Shown here: positions 1 to 5,562 of the stretch, in pieces | Position numbering within the stretch: position 1 is the stretch's first letter | Layout: every line of letters begins with the position of its first letter | The notes under the pieces: generated by a model | Told to the model about the DNA's origin: nothing | Seen by the model: only the letters and a program-made list of their open reading frames with translations | Database searches by the model: none | Position numbers and translations under genes: made by a program | Source: JALYSX01 sp035544315 | GTDB taxonomy: Bacteria; Vulcanimicrobiota; Vulcanimicrobiia; Vulcanimicrobiales; Vulcanimicrobiaceae | DNA: 6,517 nucleotides | NCBI GenBank assembly: GCA_035544315.1 | Contig: DATKGB010000220.1 | Coordinates: 1 to 6,517 of the forward strand | Reading direction: 5' to 3'

Positions 1-154
1 CGATCGAATGCACGAAAACCTCAAAGAAAAAACTCGTTCACGAGAGTTCAAATGCGGCGACCGTCGCGCCTTCCACGTCAGATCGGATGACACGCTGGCG
101 CTCGCCTGCATACGGCGGGCCGACGCTGCCGCTGCAGCGAACGTGCCGTACCCC
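1..154 (+). other. Leader region upstream of the S41 protease gene
   Basis: No gene is supported here. The protease frame is open through it, but the translation (Lys/Arg-rich, then Ala-rich) is unlikely to precede a signal peptide. Bases 12-53 are locally A-rich compared with the rest of the window, which fits a promoter area, yet I cannot name convincing -35/-10 boxes. CTCGT-TC-ACGAG at 33-44 is a small inverted repeat. What precedes base 1 is unknown. Confidence 0.4.
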
Positions 155-1495
155 ATGAAGAAATCCCTGACCGCCCTGTCCTTTGCGCTCGTAGGGCTTT
201 GCTTGCTTGCCTCCCCATTGGCCCGTTCGGCCACCGCGACACAAGCCCAAATCGCCCCCAACATTCCCAACGCGCTGCACCTGCTCGACGACAACTTCTA
301 CGCCAAGTTGGACTGGCACGCGGTCACGTCACAAGCAACACTGGCAGTCGTAGCGGCAGCCAAGCAGCACAAGCCGGCTCATTTTGCCTGCGTCGCACGT
401 GCCGATGACCTCGCTTCGGCAACGCAATGTATCCAAGCGTCGATCCTTGCGACGGCCCGCAACACGGGCGCCGATCCAATCGATCTTTCGTATGCGGCAC
501 TGCGCGGGGTTGCCAAGGGTACGCACGACCGGTGGGCGGCGTTCTTCTCGCCCAAAGAGTTCGCGCGGTTCAACCAACTGTTTACGCCCAACTCGATCTC
601 GGGTGTCGGCGTGCTGCTCCAAGTGATCAAAGGGCAGCCGGCAGCCGCATACTTTGTCATGCCCGGCAGCCCGGCCGATCAAGCCGGCCTTAGGTCTGGC
701 GATCAAATCATCTCCGTCGACGGCCATCCGACGCTCGGTTTGCCGCTGGACGGCGTTTCGCATCTGCTTCGCGGCGCGTCGGGCTCCCACGTTTCGGTCT
801 CGACGATTAACGCCGACGGCGCCCACGCGACCTACGATATCGTTCGGAGCGTCGTGCGTCCGCCGACGGTGATCTATCAGCAACTCGGCAGCAACATCGG
901 CTACATCGCGGTCGATATCTTCGGTAGCGATACCGGCGCGGAGTTCGCCACCGACGTGAACCGCCTGCGCCAAAGCGGCGCGAAGGCATTCGTGATCGAC
1001 CTGCGCTACGACGGCGGCGGCATGGTCGACGCGGCCCTTCAAGTATCGTCGCAGTTCGTGTCCAACAATCCGATCGTCTCGGTCGAATCGCGCGGCTCGC
1101 AGGTCACTACCGACTACGGCGACGGCTTTCCAGCCCCCAGCGAACCGATCGTCGTGCTGGTCAACGGCTACACCGCATCGGCTTCGGAGATCGTCGCGGC
1201 CGCCCTACAGGACAACGGCGTCGCCAAACTCGTCGGAACGCGCACCTTCGGAAAGGGCGTTATGCAAGACGTGTATTCGCTGCCCGACGGCAGCGGCTTC
1301 AAGTTTACCTACGCGCGCTACTTCACGCCTAACCATCACAACATCAACGGCACGGGCATCGCGCCCAACGTCGTCGTCGCCGAAAACCCGCACGCCGTCC
1401 TGGGCGATCCCAAGCACGACAAACAGCTACAGTCGGCGATGGCGATGTTAGCAGCACAAATCGCGTCGATGCAGGCGGCTTCGACCCAGCCCTAG
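155..1495 (+). CDS. Secreted S41-family C-terminal processing protease (CtpA/Tsp-like) with PDZ domain
   Basis: Serine endopeptidase expected to cleave proteins near their C-termini on the outer side of the inner membrane. The 446-residue product starts with a signal peptide (MKKS, hydrophobic stretch to about residue 20, then LARSATA with likely cleavage around 25-28). A helical region with the family motif FFSPKEF near 130 follows, then a PDZ domain at about 148-231 (GVGVLL, then PGSPADQAGLRSGDQI, which are typical PDZ features), and the S41 core at about 247-411. Alignment by eye to E. coli Tsp places Ser430, Asp441 and Lys455 at Ser342 (in TASASEI), Asp353 (in LQD) and Lys367 (in TFGKG), with the same 11 and 25 residue spacing, so the enzyme looks active. 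The frame stays open upstream to an ATG at 8, but the signal peptide fixes the start at 155; no clear ribosome site precedes it, and a GTG at 143 is an alternative. Cys79 and Cys92 could form a disulfide. It lies 27 bases before cydA. Exact substrate unknown. Confidence 0.9.
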   Translation: MKKSLTALSFALVGLCLLASPLARSATATQAQIAPNIPNALHLLDDNFYAKLDWHAVTSQATLAVVAAAKQHKPAHFACVARADDLASATQCIQASILATARNTGADPIDLSYAALRGVAKGTHDRWAAFFSPKEFARFNQLFTPNSISGVGVLLQVIKGQPAAAYFVMPGSPADQAGLRSGDQIISVDGHPTLGLPLDGVSHLLRGASGSHVSVSTINADGAHATYDIVRSVVRPPTVIYQQLGSNIGYIAVDIFGSDTGAEFATDVNRLRQSGAKAFVIDLRYDGGGMVDAALQVSSQFVSNNPIVSVESRGSQVTTDYGDGFPAPSEPIVVLVNGYTASASEIVAAALQDNGVAKLVGTRTFGKGVMQDVYSLPDGSGFKFTYARYFTPNHHNINGTGIAPNVVVAENPHAVLGDPKHDKQLQSAMAMLAAQIASMQAASTQP

Positions 1496-1510
1496 GATAA
1501 GGTTCTCCTC

Positions 1511-1516
1511 GGAGGT
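1511..1516 (+). promoter_or_regulatory. Strong ribosome binding site of cydA
   Basis: GGAGGT, a full match to the anti-Shine-Dalgarno core, sits 6 bases before the ATG at 1523. It fixes the cydA start and is the strongest ribosome site in the window. The 27-base gap after the protease stop leaves little room for a separate promoter, so cydA translation is probably set by this site on a transcript that starts upstream. Confidence 0.85.
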
Positions 1517-1522
1517 CGCATC

Positions 1523-2818
1523 ATGGACCTAGTGTCGGCCGACCGCCTTCAGTTCGCGTTCACGATCATGTTCCATTACCTTTTCCCGATCGGCACGATG
1601 GGTTTGGCGCCGTTCGTGGCGTGGTATGCGTTTCGTGCGTGGCGCGATCGCGACGAGGAAGCCGGACGGATCGCGTCTTTTTGGACCAAAATCTTTGGCA
1701 TCAACTTCGCAGCCGGCGTGGTCACCGGAATCCCGATGGAGTTCGCCTTCGGAACGAATTGGGCGGCATTTTCGGCCAGGAACGGTGCGGTGATCGGTCA
1801 ACCGCTCGCGCTCGAAGGCATCTACGCCTTCTTCCTCGAGTCGGTGTTTCTGGGCGTGCTGCTCCACGGCAAGAAGCGCGTCGCACCGCAGTTCTACGTG
1901 CTTTCCGCAGCCTTGGTGTGTCTAGGTTCCTGGCTGTCGGGGTATTTCATCGTCGTCACCGACGCGTGGATGCAGCATCCGGTCGGCCCGTCGCTGGCCG
2001 CGCTGCTCGCCAACCCGTTTGCCCTCTGGCAATACTTCCACGTATTGACCGGCGCGCTGGTCGCCGGCGGCTTCATCGTCGGCGGCGTCGGCGCGTACTA
2101 TCTTCTGGCCCGGCGCGACGAATCAATCGGACGACGCTTCGTACGCGCGGGCGCGATTACGGCCTTGATCTTCTCGACGCTGGCGATCTTCCCGACCGGC
2201 GATCGCAACAGCGCAGACGTTACGAAGTATCAACCGATCAAACTAGCCGCCATGGAAGGGCTGTTCGATTCGACGCGCGGTGCGCCCCTAGCGATCGTCG
2301 GCATGCCCGACGTGCCGTCGCGCCGTTTGATCGATCCGGTCTTCGCACCCAGCGCATTGTCGTTCTTAGCCTATGGCAATTTCAATGCGAACGTCGACGG
2401 CCTGAAGGCCTATGCGACCCAACTGTGGCCTCCGGTAGAACTGACCTACTACGCCTACCACGTCATGGTCGGCCTGGGAACGATCCTTGCGGCCCTGGCG
2501 GCGCTATCGGTGCTGCTGCTGGTGTGGCGCGGACGTCTCTATCGCGCGCGCTGGTTGCTGTGGTTGCTGCTCTTAGCGATGCCGTTTCCGTACATCGCGA
2601 ACGAGGCCGGATGGGTCGTCACCGAAGTTGGGCGACAACCCTGGATCGTCTACGGCCTGATGCGAACCAGTCAGGGTGTCTCGCCGAACGTGCCGGCCGG
2701 CGAAACGATCTTCACGATCATCGGTTTTGCCGGCATGTACTTCCTGATCGGCGTCCTGTTCTTGCTGCTGACCCTACGCGAGATCGGTCTAGGGGCCGAT
2801 CGCGGGGTGATCCGATGA
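1523..2818 (+). CDS. cydA: Cytochrome bd ubiquinol/menaquinol oxidase subunit I, short Q-loop type
   Basis: Haem-carrying subunit of cytochrome bd, an inner-membrane oxidase that reduces O2 to water with quinol electrons and usually has high O2 affinity. The 431-residue protein has about nine membrane segments. Key residues by eye-alignment to E. coli CydA: His18 (His19), Glu98 and Glu106 (Glu99, Glu107), His173 (His186, haem b558 ligand), Lys240 and Glu245 in KLAAME (Lys252, Glu257, quinol site), Met315 (Met393, b558 ligand), and Glu368 followed by GRQPW at 370-374 (Glu445 and the GRQPW signature). Retention of Lys240/Glu245 and GRQPW indicates a true quinol oxidase. It is about 90 residues shorter than E. 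coli CydA, mainly because the C-terminal insertion of the Q-loop is absent. One oddity: His313 stands where E. coli has Arg391, two residues before the Met ligand. Start supported by GGAGGT at 1511. Its stop overlaps the cydB start. The b-haem and d-haem roles are family knowledge. Confidence 0.96.
   Translation: MDLVSADRLQFAFTIMFHYLFPIGTMGLAPFVAWYAFRAWRDRDEEAGRIASFWTKIFGINFAAGVVTGIPMEFAFGTNWAAFSARNGAVIGQPLALEGIYAFFLESVFLGVLLHGKKRVAPQFYVLSAALVCLGSWLSGYFIVVTDAWMQHPVGPSLAALLANPFALWQYFHVLTGALVAGGFIVGGVGAYYLLARRDESIGRRFVRAGAITALIFSTLAIFPTGDRNSADVTKYQPIKLAAMEGLFDSTRGAPLAIVGMPDVPSRRLIDPVFAPSALSFLAYGNFNANVDGLKAYATQLWPPVELTYYAYHVMVGLGTILAALAALSVLLLVWRGRLYRARWLLWLLLLAMPFPYIANEAGWVVTEVGRQPWIVYGLMRTSQGVSPNVPAGETIFTIIGFAGMYFLIGVLFLLLTLREIGLGADRGVIR
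2815..2818 (+). other. ATGA start/stop overlap joining cydA and cydB
   Basis: The cydB start codon (2815-2817) and the cydA stop codon (2816-2818) overlap in ATGA. This arrangement is typical of translational coupling and fits the need for equal amounts of two subunits of one enzyme. Coupling itself is inferred. Confidence 0.85.
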
Positions 2819-3798
2819 GCTTGGCTGGATTCATCCTCTTGGGCGCGATGCTGACAGTCTACGTTCTGCTCGATGGCTACGACCTGGGGACGGCGGCGAT
2901 CTCGCCGCTGGTCGCAAAGACGGCGCAAGAACGCGCCGACGCGATGCGGTCCATCGGTCCGTTTTGGAACGGGAACGAGGTTTGGCTCATCGCGGCGGGA
3001 GGCACGCTGTTCGCACTTTTTCCCAAAGCCTACGCTAGTTCGTTCTCGGGTTTCTATCTGCCGTTTACCATCGTACTGTGGCTCTTGATGTTCCGCGGGC
3101 TGGCCATGGAGCTACGCAATCATTTCACCAGCAATCTCTGGCGCGATTTTTGGGACGTGGCGTTTTCGGGCGCGAGCACCCTGCTGATCCTGCTGTTGGG
3201 TGTCGCGTTGGGCAATCTGGTGCGGGGCGTACCGCTGGATCCAAACGGCTACTTCGTCGGCACGTTCGGCTTCTTGCTCAACCCGTACGCATTGCTCGTC
3301 GGATTGCTGGCCGTCGCGTCATTGGCGCTGCACGGCGCGCTCTGGCTAGCCATGACCGCGCGCGCCGAACTTGCCCGACGAAGCCTGGCCGTAGCACCGC
3401 TAGGCGTCGCGATCGTGGCGGCGCTTTACGTCGCAGCAACGGCCTACACGTTCGCGATGCACGACGTCGATGGAATCGCATGGTGGGTTGGGCTGCTGCC
3501 GTTGATCTCGCTGGGCGGGCTCGCGGGAGTTTTCGTCGCCGCACGACTCGCTCGGCCAGGAGCGGCTTTTGCTTGCTCGTCGCTATTCCTAGCGAGCCTC
3601 TTGAGTGCGGCGGCCGCGAGCATCTATCCGTTCATCGTACCGTCGTTTCCGCGCGGAGGCGGCATTTCGGCAGCCGGAGCCATGCCCGGCGACGCGCGGG
3701 TCCTGATCTTCGCCGTGGCGATCGCAGGCCTGATCGCCGTGATCGCTTACAGCATCGTCGTTGCTAGGTCGTTCACAAGGGATGCCCAGAACAGGTAG
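2815..3798 (+). CDS. cydB: Cytochrome bd oxidase subunit II
   Basis: Membrane partner of CydA, structurally related to it and needed for assembly of the haem d/b595 site. The 327-residue product has about eight or nine membrane segments and the family motifs LDGYDLG (19-25), GPFWNGNEVWL (48-58), AAGGTLFALFP and SGFYLP (78-83). Length is slightly below the usual 335-380. The start is the ATG at 2815, which shares ATGA with the cydA stop at 2816-2818, implying translational coupling; GGGGTGA at 2804-2810 is only a weak ribosome site. The frame is open far upstream (to 1621) inside cydA, but that stretch is arginine-rich noncoding translation and not a fusion. The segment after the last YPF motif (SFPRGGGISAAGAMPGD, 277-293) departs from the usual CydB pattern there. 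The gene ends 4 bases from the convergent DUF4239 gene; no cydX-like small gene or cydDC follows. Confidence 0.95.
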   Translation: MSLAGFILLGAMLTVYVLLDGYDLGTAAISPLVAKTAQERADAMRSIGPFWNGNEVWLIAAGGTLFALFPKAYASSFSGFYLPFTIVLWLLMFRGLAMELRNHFTSNLWRDFWDVAFSGASTLLILLLGVALGNLVRGVPLDPNGYFVGTFGFLLNPYALLVGLLAVASLALHGALWLAMTARAELARRSLAVAPLGVAIVAALYVAATAYTFAMHDVDGIAWWVGLLPLISLGGLAGVFVAARLARPGAAFACSSLFLASLLSAAAASIYPFIVPSFPRGGGISAAGAMPGDARVLIFAVAIAGLIAVIAYSIVVARSFTRDAQNR

Positions 3799-3802
3799 AT
3801 CT

Positions 3803-4624
3803 TCAGTAACTGCGGGGCGTATCGACACGGTCGACGATGTCGAATGAATGCAACGCGCTTACAAACGCATGCGGTAGCACGTGGATATGTCCTTGGAACG
3901 GATAGTCGAGCGAGGCCGCGAGATAAAACACGATGACGATGCTAAAGGTCAAGCCGCCGGTCATGAGCATCTGCAGCGCGCGCGACTTGAATCCAAACAG
4001 CAAGGTGAATCCAACGGTAACGATAGCTCCGGCCGCCAAGGTCGTCCAGACGATGTTGTTGAGGCCATCTGCATCCATCGAGAGTCGGTTTGCTCGGTCC
4101 AGCAACGCTTTATCGATGCCCGTCAAGAGTTCGGCTTGCACGTTTTGCGGCCCCGGCGTATTGGGGTGCATGTTGCGAATTTGTTGCGCGACGAGCTCGA
4201 TCGTCGCGGCCGCATCGCGGCTTTGACCGCCGGTGGCCATGGCCGGCCACTCCCGGTTCACGACGTCGTTCACGTAAAACCGCAATTCCCTGCGCACGCT
4301 TGTCTTTTCCGGAAAGATGCCGACGTCCCGGTACGTTTGGGTCAATGCGTTGGCTTCGTCATAGGTATGAACTTCGGCGAGGGCAAAACGTTCCCACGCA
4401 CCGACCGCGACAAAGGCCAGCAAGACCGCATAGACGACCCCGACGACCGCCAGAATAAAACCGGCGATATCGTTGTGCTCTCTCAACAGGGCATTGTTGG
4501 CAAAGCGACGGACGATCGCGGCAGCGCCCAGCGAGAGGACCAACCCCAGTCCCACAAATAGTGCGCCGCCCAGAAAGCTCCCGCTAAGGTTTCCGGCAAA
4601 CAATAAACCCACGTCTCTATACAT
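3803..4624 (-). CDS. DUF4239 (bestrophin-like) four-helix membrane protein
   Basis: Function unknown; the family (Pfam PF14023) is annotated bestrophin-like by distant similarity to anion channels, which is not proven for bacterial members. The 273-residue protein has membrane segments at about 17-37, 53-77, 190-212 and 217-238, with a soluble helical region between the second and third. Family hallmarks visible: HNDIAGFILAVVGVVYAVLL (50-69) running into AWERFALAE (76-84), the EANALTQTYRD stretch (90-100), REWPAM (124-129) and the LDYPFQG turn after the last helix (239-245). The start at 4624 is supported by GGAG on this strand (plus-strand 4630-4633), 5 bases upstream. It converges on cydB with a 4-base gap and diverges from the dioxygenase gene across 86 bases. 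Family membership is a motif call; role, ion selectivity and oligomer state cannot be read from the sequence. Confidence 0.85.
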   Translation of the reverse strand: MYRDVGLLFAGNLSGSFLGGALFVGLGLVLSLGAAAIVRRFANNALLREHNDIAGFILAVVGVVYAVLLAFVAVGAWERFALAEVHTYDEANALTQTYRDVGIFPEKTSVRRELRFYVNDVVNREWPAMATGGQSRDAAATIELVAQQIRNMHPNTPGPQNVQAELLTGIDKALLDRANRLSMDADGLNNIVWTTLAAGAIVTVGFTLLFGFKSRALQMLMTGGLTFSIVIVFYLAASLDYPFQGHIHVLPHAFVSALHSFDIVDRVDTPRSY

Positions 4625-4629
4625 AGACG

Positions 4630-4633
4630 CTCC
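4630..4633 (-). promoter_or_regulatory. Ribosome binding site of the DUF4239 gene
   Basis: Read on the minus strand, GGAG lies 5 bases before the ATG at 4624. It supports that start; the next in-frame methionine lies far downstream, beyond the membrane segments. Confidence 0.6.
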
Positions 4634-4699
4634 GCTGCCGGCTTCCTTTTCGGCCCTGCGTACGCATCCGCGACGAGAGACTAATTCGCCGTCGCGCCG

Positions 4700-4704
4700 A
4701 AGGA
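4700..4704 (+). promoter_or_regulatory. Ribosome binding site of the PhyH-family gene
   Basis: AAGGA ends 6 bases before the ATG at 4711, supporting that start, which also aligns with the expected N-terminus of the family. Confidence 0.65.
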
Positions 4705-4710
4705 CCTGTC

Positions 4711-5562
4711 ATGGCCTTGACGCAGGCCCAGCGGCGCCGTTTTGAAGAGGACGGCTTCCTGGTCGTTCCCGGTTTTAAGTCGCCCGCGGAGATCGCCGGC
4801 TTGCGTGCCCGCGCGCAAGCGATCGTCGAAGCCTTCGACCCATCGGAATCGGTCTCGATCTTCACCACTAACGACCAGGCCCAAAAAAGCGACGACTACT
4901 TCCTGACGTCGGGCGACAAAGTGCGATGTTTCTTCGAAGAGGATGCTTTTGACGAAGGCGGCTCGCTGCGCCAGCCCAAGGAACTCTCGATCAATAAAAT
5001 CGGTCACGCCATGCACGACCTCGATCCGGTCTTCGAAGAGTTCTCGCGCGATCCGCGATTATCCGAGATCGCCGCGGATATCGGCTTGAGCGACCCACGT
5101 CTATACCAATCGATGTATATCTTCAAACAACCCGGCATCGGCGGCGAGGTCCATTGGCACCAAGATACGTCGTTTTTTGAAACCACCCCTAACACGGTCA
5201 CCACGTTTTGGTTCGCGCTCGAAGACGCCGACCGCAGCAACGGTTGCCTTTGGGTGCAGCCCGGCGGTCATCGTACGCCGCTGCGCGAACGCTTTGTCGT
5301 GCGCGACGGCACGGCGCGCCTGGAAAGCATCGACCCAACTGCCTGGCCAACGTTGGAGCAAGCCGTTCCAGTCGAGGTCGAGCAAGGCGCGATGGTGATA
5401 TTTAACGGCCTGCTTCCGCACTACAGCGCGGCCAATCGTTCGCCCAAGTCGCGCCATGCCTACACCCTGCACGCCGTCGACGGCCGCGCCGAGTACTCGC
5501 CGCTGAACTGGTTGCAACGCGGTCCGGCTTTACCGGCGCGCGGCTTCGCTACTGCGAAGTGA
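4711..5562 (+). CDS. Phytanoyl-CoA dioxygenase (PhyH) family protein, PHYHD1-like
   Basis: Predicted cytoplasmic Fe(II)/2-oxoglutarate-dependent oxygenase; no signal peptide or membrane segment. In 283 residues it carries the full active-site set: His150 and Asp152 in HWHQD, distal His237 in LLPHYSA, and Arg248 eleven residues later, the same spacing as His264/Arg275 of human PHYH, for iron and 2-oxoglutarate binding. The N-terminal FEEDGFLVVPGF (11-22) is the usual PhyH opening. Several blocks match my memory of human PHYHD1 closely: KVRCFFEEDAFDE (70-82), SINKIGHAMH (93-102), QSMYIFKQP (133-141), NGCLWVQPGGH (177-187) and SPLNWLQ (263-269); length is also similar (291 in human). PHYHD1 acts as a 2-oxoglutarate oxygenase but does not use phytanoyl-CoA, so the family name should not be taken as substrate. 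Substrate unknown. Its 3' end overlaps the convergent gene by 14 bases. Confidence 0.9.
   Translation: MALTQAQRRRFEEDGFLVVPGFKSPAEIAGLRARAQAIVEAFDPSESVSIFTTNDQAQKSDDYFLTSGDKVRCFFEEDAFDEGGSLRQPKELSINKIGHAMHDLDPVFEEFSRDPRLSEIAADIGLSDPRLYQSMYIFKQPGIGGEVHWHQDTSFFETTPNTVTTFWFALEDADRSNGCLWVQPGGHRTPLRERFVVRDGTARLESIDPTAWPTLEQAVPVEVEQGAMVIFNGLLPHYSAANRSPKSRHAYTLHAVDGRAEYSPLNWLQRGPALPARGFATAK
5544..5559. terminator. Perfect hairpin spanning two convergent stop codons (possible bidirectional terminator)
   Basis: CTTCGC (5544-5549), loop TACT, GCGAAG (5554-5559) form a perfect 6-base stem. It lies inside the last codons of the dioxygenase gene and covers the stop codon of the opposite gene (5549-5551 on the minus strand), with the dioxygenase TGA at 5560-5562 directly after. 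There is no T-run on either side, so it is not a classic intrinsic terminator; it may pause polymerase or act with Rho, or simply be a chance product of the coding sequence. Confidence 0.35.

Larger units (their letters stand above)
4625..4710. promoter_or_regulatory. Divergent intergenic region with a 10-base palindrome
   Basis: This 86-base region must hold the 5' regulatory sequences of both the DUF4239 gene (-) and the dioxygenase gene (+). I cannot identify convincing -35/-10 boxes. The notable element is TGCGTACGCA at 4657-4666, a perfect 10-base palindrome near the middle, which could be a binding site for a dimeric regulator. That role is inferred from position and symmetry only. Confidence 0.4.

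Noticed and set aside
8..154. N-terminal extension of the protease from an ATG at 8
   Set aside because: It would bury a clear signal peptide 50 residues inside the protein; the charged and Ala-rich translation has no recognisable feature.
155..235. Lipoprotein signal at the cysteine in LVGLC of the protease leader
   Set aside because: Leu directly before Cys does not fit the lipobox, and a normal type I cleavage region follows.
329..1042. Antisense 237-codon reading frame opposite the protease gene
   Set aside because: Low-complexity Arg/Asp/Val-rich translation typical of the reverse strand of GC-rich genes; the plus strand shows PDZ and S41 motifs.
1496..1522. A separate promoter for cydAB in the gap after the protease
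   Set aside because: The 27 bases hold only the ribosome site; no -10/-35 pair can be placed there. A promoter inside the protease gene cannot be excluded.
1621..2814. Long open stretch in frame with cydB and overlapping cydA, as if CydB had a 398-residue N-terminal extension
   Set aside because: The translation is Arg/Ala-rich with no membrane segments, while the other frame encodes intact CydA with all haem ligands. The MSLAGF start at 2815 matches the normal CydB N-terminus.
3078..3767. 229-codon reading frame within cydB in another frame
   Set aside because: Arg-rich shadow of the cydB coding sequence without any domain.
3799..3815. Small palindromes (AGATCT, CAGT-A-ACTG) at the cydB/DUF4239 junction as a terminator
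   Set aside because: Stems are too short and no T-run follows on either strand.
3881..4561. 226-codon plus-strand reading frame opposite the DUF4239 gene
   Set aside because: Charged, featureless translation; the minus strand carries four membrane helices, family motifs and a ribosome site.
5101..5517. 138-codon minus-strand reading frame opposite the dioxygenase gene
   Set aside because: The plus strand carries the complete 2-oxoglutarate oxygenase active site; the antisense translation shows no motif.
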